Of a DNA stretch of 29,447 nucleotides, positions 6,666 through 15,141 are shown piece after piece (the stretch's first letter is position 1; every line of letters starts with the position of its first letter). The position numbers were made by a program, and so were the translations under genes. The stretch is from UBA1672 sp964351365 (GTDB taxonomy: Bacteria; Pseudomonadota; Alphaproteobacteria; Micavibrionales; Micavibrionaceae), in NCBI GenBank assembly GCA_964351365.1, contig CAYGNP010000025.1:1-29447 (forward strand). The letters are read 5' to 3'. The notes beneath the pieces are model-generated. The model searched no databases, was not told the origin of the DNA, and worked only from the letters and a program-made list of their open reading frames with translations.

Positions 6666-7283
6666 ATGGCTTTAGAGATGAAAAAAGATACTGTGACCAG
6701 CCTTGTTCAAAAAGAGGGACGCCCGACACGTGCGGAGGCGATGAAGGCTGTTGAGACGTTGCTGCGTTGGGCGGGTGAAGATCCAAGCCGTGAGGGTCTG
6801 CTGGAGACCCCTAAGCGCGTTGTTGCAGCCTATGAGGAATTTTTCTCGGGCTATGGCAAGGATGCGGCAGCAGAGCTATCCAAGACGTTTGAGGATATCG
6901 AGGGTTTTGATGATATGGTGGTCGTTAAGGGCATCGATTTTGTCTCTCATTGCGAGCACCATCTTGTGCCGATCCTTGGGGTTGCGCATGTGGCGTATTG
7001 GCCTGATGAGAAGGTGGTCGGAATTTCAAAGCTGGCCCGGATTGTGGATATATTCGGGCGCAGGCTGGTGTCTCAGGAGAATATGACGCGTAATATTGTT
7101 CGCTGTATTGATGAAACGCTTAAGCCTAAGGGCGTGGCGGTTTATATTGATGCGAACCATCAATGCATGTCAACGCGCGGGGTGAATAAGGGGCATTCCT
7201 CTACTGTGACTTCAATGTTTAGCGGTATTTTCAAGAGTGACCGCGATGTGCAACGCCGTTTTATGGATATGATAAAGGATTGA
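6666..7283 (+). CDS. folE: GTP cyclohydrolase I
   Basis: Zinc enzyme converting GTP to 7,8-dihydroneopterin triphosphate, the first step of tetrahydrofolate synthesis. The 205-residue protein shows the core motif VSHCEHHLVP with zinc ligands C96 and H99, the third ligand C167 in HQCMSTRGV, and the conserved GISKLARIVDIF and RRLVSQENMT segments. The N-terminal 20 residues are variable, as usual. ATG 6666 has GAGGT about 10 bases upstream. pyrC follows after 4 bases, so the two are likely co-transcribed. folC, acting later in the same pathway, is at 22663. Confidence 0.97.
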   Translation: MALEMKKDTVTSLVQKEGRPTRAEAMKAVETLLRWAGEDPSREGLLETPKRVVAAYEEFFSGYGKDAAAELSKTFEDIEGFDDMVVVKGIDFVSHCEHHLVPILGVAHVAYWPDEKVVGISKLARIVDIFGRRLVSQENMTRNIVRCIDETLKPKGVAVYIDANHQCMSTRGVNKGHSSTVTSMFSGIFKSDRDVQRRFMDMIKD

Positions 7284-7287
7284 TCCT

Positions 7288-8376
7288 ATGACACGCTTTG
7301 AATTGCCGAAATGGTACGATCTTCATACTCATTTCCGGCAGGGCGAAGTCGTAGCGGGATATATTCAGGCGCATCTGGATATGGGATGCGCTGGGGCGCT
7401 TGCTATGCCTAACACCAAGCCGCCGGTTGCCGCAGTGTTTCAAGTCGATGAGGGTGATTATTGGAGCATAGAGCGTTATGCGCGGGACTTGCGCGCCGCC
7501 GGTGCGGATGGCTTTGATGTGCTGATTACGCCGCTTTATCTGACCAAGGATACAAGTCCGGCGATGATTGAGGCCGGTGCAAAGGCCGGAATTTTGAAGG
7601 CGTGCAAGGCTTATCCGCCGCATGGCACGACGGGAGCGGAGTTTGGTGCGCCGATTGATGAGTTTATCAATAATGGTGTGTTTGCCGCGATGGAAGCGTC
7701 AGGCGTTGTCTTGTGTGTACATGGAGAGGAGCACGGCCTTGCGCCAGACCGGTATTTCGATGCGGCGGGGAATGCGGAGGAGATTTTTTATGCCGAGCGT
7801 ATGCCGCGTGTGCGCGATGCCTTTCCAAAATTAAAAATTGTCTGCGAGCATGTCACCACCAAAAAGGCTGTTGATTTTGTGATGCAGGCGGGGGCGCATA
7901 CCGGAGCAACCATTACGCCGCAACATTTGCTTTATACGATTGGGGATCTTATTCAGGGGCTTAAATACCATCTGTTTTGCCTGCCGGTTTTGAAATATGT
8001 TCAGGATCGCGACGCTTTGCGGGCTGCGGTGATTTCTCCTGATAATACCCAGTTTTTTGCCGGGACTGACAGCGCGCCCCATGCGCAAAAAGTGACTGAA
8101 TGCGGGTGTGCTGCGGGATGTTTTACGGGCGGCATTGCCCCGCAGCTTTATGCGCAAGGGTTTGAAGAGGCGGGGGTTGATCTTGGCTCTGAGAGCGGGC
8201 AGGCGGCGTTCAAGGCGTTCTTATGTGAAAATGGCCCGCGATTTTACGATCTGCCAGTTGCGAAGCAAAATTTTACATTAATCAAGCAGGACAGTGCCGT
8301 TATAAAAACTTGTGATGCAATGCCTTTGCCGCTGGGGCTTGGGCAAAGCCATATGCCATGGTCGATACAGCTATAG
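7288..8376 (+). CDS. pyrC: Dihydroorotase (PyrC, E. coli type)
   Basis: Catalyses ring closure of carbamoyl aspartate to dihydroorotate in pyrimidine synthesis. The 362-residue protein matches the short homodimeric PyrC type. Metal ligands are visible as H13 and H15 in YDLHTHFRQ, the carboxylated lysine K107 in ACKAYPPHGTTGAE, H145 in LCVHGEE, H188 in VCEHVTTKKA and the catalytic D261 in FFAGTDSAPHAQ. CGCAAGCF near residue 270 is also typical of this type. ATG 7288 has AAAGGA about 8 bases upstream, overlapping the folE stop. A methyltransferase gene begins 2 bases after its stop. pyrF, a later enzyme of the pathway, is at 17682. Confidence 0.96.
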   Translation: MTRFELPKWYDLHTHFRQGEVVAGYIQAHLDMGCAGALAMPNTKPPVAAVFQVDEGDYWSIERYARDLRAAGADGFDVLITPLYLTKDTSPAMIEAGAKAGILKACKAYPPHGTTGAEFGAPIDEFINNGVFAAMEASGVVLCVHGEEHGLAPDRYFDAAGNAEEIFYAERMPRVRDAFPKLKIVCEHVTTKKAVDFVMQAGAHTGATITPQHLLYTIGDLIQGLKYHLFCLPVLKYVQDRDALRAAVISPDNTQFFAGTDSAPHAQKVTECGCAAGCFTGGIAPQLYAQGFEEAGVDLGSESGQAAFKAFLCENGPRFYDLPVAKQNFTLIKQDSAVIKTCDAMPLPLGLGQSHMPWSIQL

Positions 8377-8378
8377 CC

Positions 8379-9545
8379 ATGGACTGGCGGGTGCTGCTAG
8401 AGCCGGATGTTCAGCGCTTCATTGCCGAGCATGAGCAGGATGATGTGGCGGTGCTTGCACTTAAGAAGGGGACGCTTCCGATTGTTCTGGATCAGATCAG
8501 GGTCCGGCAAAAGGCCAGGATCAAAACGCCCGATTTTTACGATACAAAGGGTTTTATATTTCCCGCAAAAGATGTGTATGAGCAGGCATCCTCCCGGGCG
8601 TGCGCGCTGTATAAGGCGTCGCTTGTGTCGGGGGAGAGCTTTGTTGATTTAACCGCAGGGTGCGGGGTGGATGGATTTCACATCGCGCGGCGCTTTGAGC
8701 AAAGTGTTTTGATTGAACAAGATGAGGCAAATGCCGCTTTGCTTGAGTATAATGCGCAAGTGCTTGGTTTGAGTGTTGAGGTTCGGCAGGGGAGCTGTGA
8801 AGATTATTTTAGGCGGATGTATCCGGTTGATATGATTTATATCGATCCACAGCGTCGCGATAGTGGCCGTAAAGGGCTTTATGATTTTTCTCTTTGCTCG
8901 CCTGATGTGATGTCTCTGTTGCCTGTGCTCAGGGAAAAGGCTGTGCGCGTTATGGTCAAAGCTTCGCCTTTTCTGGATATTGAAAAAGGCATGGATGATT
9001 TAAGTCCGGTGCATGAAGTGCATGTTGTGGAGTGGAGGGGGGAATGCAAAGAGGTGTTATATCTTCTTAATTTTACAAGAGAAATTCCCAAAGAAGAGGT
9101 TGTTGTACGGGCGGTTTGTCTGGATGATATCGGGCGGGTTTTACACAATTTCCCTTTTACGCTGTCTCAGGAAAAGAAAGCCGAGCCGAATTACGATATG
9201 CCGCGTTCCTATATTTATGAGCCGGGGCCTGCCTTTCAAAAAGCTGGCGGTTTTCAATCTATGGCAGCGCATTATGGCGTATCGAAATTGCATAAACACA
9301 CGCATCTTTACACATCCGATGTGCAAATTCCTGAATTTCCGGGGAAATGTTATAAAGTTATCAATGTGTTGCCGGTAAAAGCGAAGGGGCTCGGTTTGGG
9401 GTCTGCTGATCTGGCACTGCGTAATTTTCCGGATTCTGTTCAAAATTTGCGTAAAAAGCTCAAATTATCTGATGGCGGCGCGCATAGAATTTATGCAACG
9501 ACTTTGTGCGATGATAGCAAAAAATTGATTTTGTGTGAAAAGTAA
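8379..9545 (+). CDS. Class I SAM-dependent methyltransferase with THUMP-like C-terminal region
   Basis: A 388-residue predicted methyltransferase, probably acting on RNA. SAM motif I is FVDLTAGCGVDGFHIA (about residues 89-104), followed by an acidic VLIEQDE strand end; motif IV is IYIDPQRRD (about 153-161). The C-terminal third carries YIYEPGPAFQKAGGFQ, YGVSKLHKHTHLYTSD and LSDGGAHRIYATT. From memory, this arrangement matches a family of about 400 residues annotated as class I methyltransferase with a THUMP-like domain, best known to me from Bacteroidetes, which raises possible transfer. ATG 8379, two bases after the pyrC stop, is preferred; ATG 8358 inside pyrC would add seven residues. Translation is probably coupled to pyrC. 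The substrate is unknown. Confidence 0.8.
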   Translation: MDWRVLLEPDVQRFIAEHEQDDVAVLALKKGTLPIVLDQIRVRQKARIKTPDFYDTKGFIFPAKDVYEQASSRACALYKASLVSGESFVDLTAGCGVDGFHIARRFEQSVLIEQDEANAALLEYNAQVLGLSVEVRQGSCEDYFRRMYPVDMIYIDPQRRDSGRKGLYDFSLCSPDVMSLLPVLREKAVRVMVKASPFLDIEKGMDDLSPVHEVHVVEWRGECKEVLYLLNFTREIPKEEVVVRAVCLDDIGRVLHNFPFTLSQEKKAEPNYDMPRSYIYEPGPAFQKAGGFQSMAAHYGVSKLHKHTHLYTSDVQIPEFPGKCYKVINVLPVKAKGLGLGSADLALRNFPDSVQNLRKKLKLSDGGAHRIYATTLCDDSKKLILCEK

Positions 9546-9616
9546 GGGGGCTCGAAACTCTGGATAACTCAAGGGTTTGCGGCAAAATGTAAAGATATTC
9601 TTAATGATTAACGCTA

Positions 9617-9622
9617 TATAAT
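9617..9622 (+). promoter_or_regulatory. Candidate -10 element before the GGDEF/EAL gene
   Basis: A perfect TATAAT lies in the AT-rich 128-base gap before the GGDEF/EAL gene, about 50 bases before its start codon. No good -35 is found 16-18 bases upstream, so this is only a candidate. Confidence 0.3.
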
Positions 9623-9673
9623 TATATTGGGAATTTGAGGAAATCATAACTTAAGTATAAGCGTGCACATTTA

Positions 9674-11848
9674 ATGGCTTTGGCGTCTAAAATCATTGGG
9701 AAATCCGATTCCACTGAGCGTGGGAAAGAGAGTGCTGTCTCCTCTTCGGGTTTTCGAAGTATTTTTGTGTCCTCACCCACTCACATCTGGCGCAGTAAAA
9801 TTAGCTGGCGGATTGCGCTTACAGCGTTTATGACGATTTTGCTTGTTCAGACTCTTGTCCTTAATCTGGGCGGGATAGAGCGTTTTCGCAACGAACGCTA
9901 TAATGTTTTGAAGGAAAAAGCGCGCGGTGCGGTCGCTTCTATTATCGATACAGACATCAAAGGTACCCGTTTTGCGCCCTTTACAGACAAACATGTCGAG
10001 CGCCTTCTCAGCACAACAAATGTTACAGGTCTTACAGTTTATTCTTACAAATTCGATTTCATCAAAAGCTATGGCAACCCTGTGCATCTTATTCCCAGAT
10101 ACGGTGAGATGGATAAAACCTATCTCAGTCCTGATGGTTCGGTTTATGAGGTAATTTACAAGAACTCTGAATTGCAGACCATGTTCAATATCATTGTACA
10201 AATTGATACAAGTCAGGTTCAGGGATATGTGCAAGATTATGTTTTCGAAAATATTATCATTATGGTTATTCTCTCTCTCCTGGTGACAAATGTTCTTATG
10301 ATTGCGCTTGGTAAATGGCTGCTGGAGCCGATTCTGTTTTTGCGCGGCAATCTTGTGGCGGCGTCTAAAAATCCTGAAAATCCAGATATTTCCAAATCAC
10401 CCTATGATCCGTCTGATGAAATCGGGGCGGCGATTGATTTGGGGCAGAGGTTGATTAATCAAAATGCGCAAAATATTCGTAACCTTAAGAGCTCGGCCGA
10501 GGATAAAATCCATAGGCTGGCATATTATGATTCCCTTACCGGTCTTCCCAACCGGGCGCAGTTCCTGCAAACTCTTGAGGATCGATCGAAACCGCGGCCT
10601 GATGAGACGGTTGAGCGGTTTGCGGTTATCACTCTTGATCTTGATCATTTCAAGGATATTAATGATTCCATGGGTCATAATGTCGGGGATGCCATTTTGC
10701 GCTCCGTGGGTAAGAAATTACGCGCTGCGCTTCCTGAATCGGCGGCGGTGTCACGAACGGGCGAGGATGAGTTTGCGATTATGATGTCCTTATCGGGCAA
10801 CAGTTATACCTCGCGCGATGTGGCTGAGCGGGTGATCGGTGTTATCCGTTCTGCGCCGTTTAAGGTGTTTAATGAAGAGTTTCAGGTGCGCGCTTCTGTC
10901 GGGGTTTCAATCTTCCCTGATGATAGTGCGGAGCCTGATATTGTGCTAAAGAATGCGGATATTGCGCTCAACCGTGCGAAGGAAGAGGGGCGTGATACGA
11001 TCAAGGAATATTCTGAGGATTTTGACCGCGCTGTGCAGGAGCGGTTCCAGATTTTGCGCGATTTGCGCGATGCTATGGAGCATAATCAGCTTGATCTGCA
11101 TTTTCAGCCCCAGCTCTGCCTGAAAACGGGCGCGGTGATTGGTGCGGAGGCGCTGCTGCGTTGGTGGAAGCCTGATGGAAGCAAGAATGGGGGGCAATTT
11201 ATCTCCCCAGGCGTTTTTATTCCTGTGGCGGAGCAGTCGGGTCTGATCGTTCCCATTGGACAGTGGGTTCTTCGGAAGGCGTGTCAGGTTGCGCAAATGT
11301 GTAAGGAAGAGCACGATGTTAACGTGCGATTTGCAATTAACGTTTCGGGGAATCAGTTTATCCATGGTGATATTTGCGCCGATGTTTCACGCGTGCTTGA
11401 GGAGACCGGGCTTGATCCGCATATGATCGAGCTGGAGGTGACCGAGAGTGTATTTATGGATGATATCCAGCATACTATTAATATCCTGAAAACCCTCCAT
11501 TCCCTTGGTGTGGAGCTGGCGATTGACGATTTCGGGACGGGGTATTCTTCGCTGTCCTATCTTTCTCAATTCCCGATTGACCGGCTCAAGATCGACCAGT
11601 CCTTTATTCGAAATGCCTTGAATGACAAGGATAATGCCTCGATTGCGCGGACAATTATCAATCTCGGGCACTCACTTGGGTTGAAGGTTATTGCGGAAGG
11701 CGTGGAAACCAAAGACCATGAGGATTTCCTGATTGGGGAGGGCTGTGATGAGGTGCAGGGATACCGCTATTCACGGCCTGTTCCTGCGCATGATTTCATT
11801 GAGTTTGTTAAAAATTATAATGGCAAGCTTGAGAGTTTTGGGGCTTAG
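9674..11848 (+). CDS. Membrane-bound GGDEF-EAL protein (cyclic di-GMP turnover)
   Basis: A 724-residue inner-membrane signalling protein. Order of parts: cytoplasmic start; membrane helix 1 (about 45-66); extracytoplasmic sensor region (about 67-190) of no recognised fold; membrane helix 2 (about 192-213); HAMP-like linker (214-270); GGDEF domain (about 281-445); EAL domain (about 460-720). The cyclase signature is GEDEF (363-367) instead of GGDEF, and the RxxD inhibitory site is absent (PESA at that place). The phosphodiesterase half looks complete: EALLRW (492), INVSGNQF, ELEVTES, IDDFG (DDFG 618-621), KVIAEGVE and CDEVQGY. It is therefore most likely a c-di-GMP phosphodiesterase, with cyclase activity uncertain. 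The ribosome site before ATG 9674 is weak. Confidence 0.93.
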   Translation: MALASKIIGKSDSTERGKESAVSSSGFRSIFVSSPTHIWRSKISWRIALTAFMTILLVQTLVLNLGGIERFRNERYNVLKEKARGAVASIIDTDIKGTRFAPFTDKHVERLLSTTNVTGLTVYSYKFDFIKSYGNPVHLIPRYGEMDKTYLSPDGSVYEVIYKNSELQTMFNIIVQIDTSQVQGYVQDYVFENIIIMVILSLLVTNVLMIALGKWLLEPILFLRGNLVAASKNPENPDISKSPYDPSDEIGAAIDLGQRLINQNAQNIRNLKSSAEDKIHRLAYYDSLTGLPNRAQFLQTLEDRSKPRPDETVERFAVITLDLDHFKDINDSMGHNVGDAILRSVGKKLRAALPESAAVSRTGEDEFAIMMSLSGNSYTSRDVAERVIGVIRSAPFKVFNEEFQVRASVGVSIFPDDSAEPDIVLKNADIALNRAKEEGRDTIKEYSEDFDRAVQERFQILRDLRDAMEHNQLDLHFQPQLCLKTGAVIGAEALLRWWKPDGSKNGGQFISPGVFIPVAEQSGLIVPIGQWVLRKACQVAQMCKEEHDVNVRFAINVSGNQFIHGDICADVSRVLEETGLDPHMIELEVTESVFMDDIQHTINILKTLHSLGVELAIDDFGTGYSSLSYLSQFPIDRLKIDQSFIRNALNDKDNASIARTIINLGHSLGLKVIAEGVETKDHEDFLIGEGCDEVQGYRYSRPVPAHDFIEFVKNYNGKLESFGA

Positions 11849-11898
11849 GCCGCAAAATTTTCTAATGCTGATCTTGTGAATTAGGAAAGGATTTTGTC

Positions 11899-12327
11899 AT
11901 GAGGTTTTTCCAGAGGTTGGGTGCGGATGATGTGCCAAAAATCATTTATTGGCCCTTTTTCGGTATTGTGATTTTTGGATTTATTCCATTATTCATTTTC
12001 ATGTTAAATGGGGGTATAAAGGGTAATAATCCTGAAGGATCAGATATTGCTGCTGCAAAATTTATGGTTTTAATGCTAGGAATCGCCCTGATTTATTTAG
12101 GTTCTTCGTTTGTCATTCTTAATATTAAGAGAGCTTTATGTAATCAGAGTATTGTGCGTAGATCAGTTTATAGTTTTGTGCCTGTTCATGTTCCTGATTA
12201 TTTTATTTCTGCGGAAAGAAAATATCTGCCATTTTATATCTTGTTTAATCTGATTGATTTGGTCTTTGGCTTATTATTGATCGGACTGTTTCTGAATTTT
12301 CAAGCTTATGTAGATCAATTTTCTTAG
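11899..12327 (+). CDS. Small membrane protein of unknown function
   Basis: A 142-residue protein with three likely membrane helices: about residues 16-36 (IIYWPFFGIVIFGFIPLF), 52-74 (FMVLMLGIALIYLGSSFVIL) and 110-135 (FYILFNLIDLVFGLLLIGLF). The segment between helices 2 and 3 is basic (NIKRALCNQSIVRRS). I recognise no family. It is visibly richer in A/T than its neighbours, as is the orphan at 13782. AGGAAAGGA 7-15 bases before ATG 11899 is a strong ribosome site, so it is very likely translated. It sits between the GGDEF/EAL gene and aroA; a shared transcript with the former is possible. Confidence 0.7.
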   Translation: MRFFQRLGADDVPKIIYWPFFGIVIFGFIPLFIFMLNGGIKGNNPEGSDIAAAKFMVLMLGIALIYLGSSFVILNIKRALCNQSIVRRSVYSFVPVHVPDYFISAERKYLPFYILFNLIDLVFGLLLIGLFLNFQAYVDQFS

Positions 12328-12378
12328 ACCTCAAGCTTATATCTTGCCTTCGCTTTTGTAGGAGTGTAATCACATTAT

Positions 12379-13728
12379 ATGAAACATAATCCTTATTCTG
12401 GCGCTTTGACGTCCCGACAATGCGGCGCACTTAGCGGGTCTGCAAAGATTCCCGGTGATAAATCCATATCGCATCGCTCTATCATGTTTGGCGCTCTGGC
12501 GGTGGGGGAGACGATCATTAGCGGTTTGCTGGAGGGGGAGGATGTACTGCACACGGCCTCGGCGATGCGCGCGATGGGTGCGAAGATCCATTGCGGTGAT
12601 GACGGGTTGTGGCGCGTGCACGGCGTTGGTGTCGGCGGCCTGCAGGAGCCTGATTCTGTGCTGGAGATGGGCAATAGCGGAACCTCGACGCGCCTGTTGA
12701 TGGGGCTTGTCGGCGGGCATGATATTGCTGCGACATTTACCGGGGATGCCTCGCTGGTGAAGCGGCCTATGGGGCGGGTGATCAAACCGCTTGAGATGAT
12801 GGGGGCGCAGTTTTTAGGGCGCTCCGAGGGGCGGTTGCCGCTAAGTGTGCGTGGGGCGAGGGATTGCTTGCCGATTGAATACCGCCTGCCAGTGGCTTCG
12901 GCACAGGTAAAATCGGCAATTTTGCTGGCGGGGCTGAATGCGCCGGGGCGCACAACTGTGATAGAAGCGCATCCTACGCGCGATCATACGGAGAATATGC
13001 TGCGGCATTTTGGGGTTGAGGTTGGCAAGGAGAAAGCCGAAGATGGTGCGGATGCAATATATGTTTGCGGGCATGCCGAGCTTCAGGCCTGCGCGGTAGA
13101 TGTGCCGGGCGACCCCAGCAGCGCGGCGTTTGCGGTTGTGGCGGCGCTTATTACCGAAGGGTCTGATATTACCTTGCCTAATATTGGCATTAATGCGACG
13201 CGTATTGGTCTGTTTACGACGTTGCAGGAGATGGGCGGATCAATTGAATTTATGAACGAGCGTGTATCTGCGGGTGAGCCGATTGCTGATCTTCGCATAC
13301 GGGGCACGGGTGAGCTTAAGGGGATTGATGTGCCTGAGGATCGCGTGCCGTCGATGATAGATGAGTTCCCGATATTGGCTATAGCTGCGGCGTGCGCGGG
13401 TGGGACAACGCGGATGCGTGGCTTAGCGGAGCTGCGTGTCAAGGAAAGCGACCGCTTATTAATGATTGCAAAGGGTCTTAAGGCATGTGGCGTCACTCTT
13501 GAGATGGGTGATGATAGCCTTACGGTGCATGGTGGAAAAGCGATTGCAGGAGGAGCGCAGATCGAGACTGCGCTTGATCACCGTATTGCCATGAGCTTTC
13601 TGGTGCTTGGGATGGTTGCAGAGGCGCCGATTGAGATTGATGACGCCGCGCCAATCAAGACCAGCTTTCCGAATTTTATTGATTTGATGAATGATTTGGG
13701 CGGGGATATCAGTGCGGAAAATGTTTGA
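12379..13728 (+). CDS. aroA: 3-phosphoshikimate 1-carboxyvinyltransferase (EPSP synthase)
   Basis: Sixth enzyme of the shikimate pathway, joining shikimate 3-phosphate and PEP. The 449-residue protein has the substrate-binding KIPGDKSISHRS (about 23-34), MGNSGTSTRLLMG (98-109), YRLPVASAQVKSAILLAG, VPGDPSSAAF, DEFPILAIAAA with the catalytic Asp, ELRVKESDRL and DHRIAMSFLV. The spacing and the segments SGLLEGEDVLHTASAM, KRPMGRVIKPLEMMG and IDVPEDRVPSMIDE place it with the class II, CP4-like enzymes of alphaproteobacteria. G101 is the residue that is Ala100 in the CP4 enzyme. ATG 12379 has TAGGAG about 14 bases upstream, a rather long spacing. In related genomes cmk follows directly; here an orphan gene intervenes. 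Confidence 0.97.
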   Translation: MKHNPYSGALTSRQCGALSGSAKIPGDKSISHRSIMFGALAVGETIISGLLEGEDVLHTASAMRAMGAKIHCGDDGLWRVHGVGVGGLQEPDSVLEMGNSGTSTRLLMGLVGGHDIAATFTGDASLVKRPMGRVIKPLEMMGAQFLGRSEGRLPLSVRGARDCLPIEYRLPVASAQVKSAILLAGLNAPGRTTVIEAHPTRDHTENMLRHFGVEVGKEKAEDGADAIYVCGHAELQACAVDVPGDPSSAAFAVVAALITEGSDITLPNIGINATRIGLFTTLQEMGGSIEFMNERVSAGEPIADLRIRGTGELKGIDVPEDRVPSMIDEFPILAIAAACAGGTTRMRGLAELRVKESDRLLMIAKGLKACGVTLEMGDDSLTVHGGKAIAGGAQIETALDHRIAMSFLVLGMVAEAPIEIDDAAPIKTSFPNFIDLMNDLGGDISAENV

Positions 13729-13781
13729 TAAATTTCTTTGTACATAATAAACTGCGTCAGCTAAAGGTAAGGATTTGAGTT

Positions 13782-14321
13782 ATGGGTAAGGTTAACTTTA
13801 AAGGTTCGGAAATTCCTTTTGGTGATCAGCGCCACCACTTGGTTGTCAATACTAATGACCTTTATGCTGCTATAGCGGTTCTTGATAAACATGTTCCTGA
13901 AGTTTTTGATGGTCAATCTGTAGATTACAACGTTTATTCCATTGCTCACGGTAGCCAGCAACTTTCTGCTATTTCCAGCGCATGTGAGGATTTTAACTTT
14001 GGTATGGGAGAATGGACTCCTCTCACAGAAGCAGGCATTCGGTTTGTTCCGGCTTATATTGAAGAACCAGATACTTTGCGTGCGAGATTTAGGCAGAATA
14101 TTAGATTATATATGCAGCCAGATTTGGAAGATAATTCGTTTTTTGGGCATTTAAAATCAGCTGTTCTTCCATGTGATCAGGCGTTGCGTGCTAGTACCTG
14201 TTGTAATGTTAGCCAAATTAGACAACGTGCGCTGGAGTATCTCGTGGTTGATGAAAATCTACCTTTATGGACAAGTATTTTCTCGCCGGGAAAAGTTCGT
14301 AAAATGGACATTAGTGAATGA
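13782..14321 (+). CDS. Orphan protein of unknown function between aroA and cmk
   Basis: A 179-residue soluble-looking protein with no signal peptide, membrane helix or motif that I recognise. It is rich in aromatic residues and has a CC pair (STCCNVSQIRQRALEYL). Codon use is visibly more A/T-rich than in aroA and cmk, suggesting later acquisition. The start has AAGGTAAGGA about 9 bases upstream of ATG 13782, a convincing ribosome site, so it is probably real and expressed. It splits the otherwise conserved aroA-cmk-rpsA order. Its stop is followed immediately by a GC-rich palindrome. No function can be proposed from the sequence alone. Confidence 0.65.
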   Translation: MGKVNFKGSEIPFGDQRHHLVVNTNDLYAAIAVLDKHVPEVFDGQSVDYNVYSIAHGSQQLSAISSACEDFNFGMGEWTPLTEAGIRFVPAYIEEPDTLRARFRQNIRLYMQPDLEDNSFFGHLKSAVLPCDQALRASTCCNVSQIRQRALEYLVVDENLPLWTSIFSPGKVRKMDISE

Positions 14322-14323
14322 TG

Positions 14324-14348
14324 TCATCCCGGGCTTGTCCCGGGATCT
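14324..14348. repeat. REP-like GC-rich palindrome upstream of cmk
   Basis: A perfect 8-bp stem, ATCCCGGG (14326-14333) with CCCGGGAT (14339-14346), has the 5-base loop CTTGT and is preceded by GTC. Palindromes of this form are common intergenic repeats in alphaproteobacteria (established in general; this copy is recognised by eye). It lies between the orphan stop and the cmk ribosome site and may act as an RNA-stabilising or weak terminating hairpin. Only one copy is in the window. Confidence 0.7.
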
Positions 14349-14380
14349 GGGTGCTAATATTGGTGATGGGGAGAGAGGGG

Positions 14381-15037
14381 ATGACTTCAGATTTGCCTAA
14401 AATTGTTGCTGTCGATGGGCCTGCGGCGAGCGGGAAGGGAACGCTTGCGCGGAGTTTGGCGCAGGAGCTTGGCTTTGCCTATATGGATACGGGGCTTCTT
14501 TACCGCGCAGTGGGGCATGAGGTTTTGCGGGCGCGGGGAAACCCTGAGGATGAAGATGACGCCATGCGCGGGGTTGCACGCCTTAAAATGCATATGCGCC
14601 TTGATGGGCCGGATTTGCGTAATGATGCGGCGGGGAATGCGGCCTCTAAGGTAGCGGCGCTGCCGCCGGTGCGCGCGGCGCTTTTGGCGATGCAGCGGGA
14701 TTTTGCGCGTAATCCCGGTGAGCCTTATCTTGGGGCGCTTTTGGATGGGCGGGATATTGGTACTGTTGTGTGCCCGCAGGCGCAGCTGAAGCTGTTTATA
14801 ACAGCAAATGATGAGATTCGCGCGCAAAGACGCATGAAAGAGTTGCAATCTAAAGGATTAGCCGTTACATATAGTGCCGTTTTAGAGGATATGCGCGCGC
14901 GTGATGCGCGGGATACCAGCCGAAAAGCGGCGCCAATGAAGCCAGCCGACGATGCGATTGTTATTGATACAAGCGATTTAAGTGCGACTGAAGTTCTAAG
15001 CAAAGCTCTGGATTATGCGAAAAAGGCATTTTGCTGA
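14381..15037 (+). CDS. cmk: Cytidylate kinase
   Basis: Phosphorylates CMP and dCMP to the diphosphates using ATP. The 218-residue protein shows the P-loop DGPAASGKGT (12-21), the substrate region FAYMDTGLLYRAVG, LLDGRDIGTVVCP and the lid arginines in RAQRRMKELQ and ARDARDTSR. ATG 14381 is chosen over the longer open frame that begins at 14318 because the extra upstream codons run through the palindrome, and a GGGGAGAG ribosome site lies directly before 14381. rpsA follows after about 100 bases, the standard cmk-rpsA pairing. Confidence 0.95.
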   Translation: MTSDLPKIVAVDGPAASGKGTLARSLAQELGFAYMDTGLLYRAVGHEVLRARGNPEDEDDAMRGVARLKMHMRLDGPDLRNDAAGNAASKVAALPPVRAALLAMQRDFARNPGEPYLGALLDGRDIGTVVCPQAQLKLFITANDEIRAQRRMKELQSKGLAVTYSAVLEDMRARDARDTSRKAAPMKPADDAIVIDTSDLSATEVLSKALDYAKKAFC

Positions 15038-15141
15038 TATTCCCTCATAGCGTGCGTTAGCGATGATATTTTTTAAAGCAGGCATGCCGTTTTGAAAAAC
15101 AAGATGGGCATGTCATTTAAAATTTGAAAGGAATTAAAACT

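Noticed and set aside
15038..15141. S1 autoregulatory structure or promoter in the rpsA leader
   Set aside because: Short palindromic bits (GGCATGCC) are present, but no convincing stem-loop or -35/-10 pair at usable distance was found.
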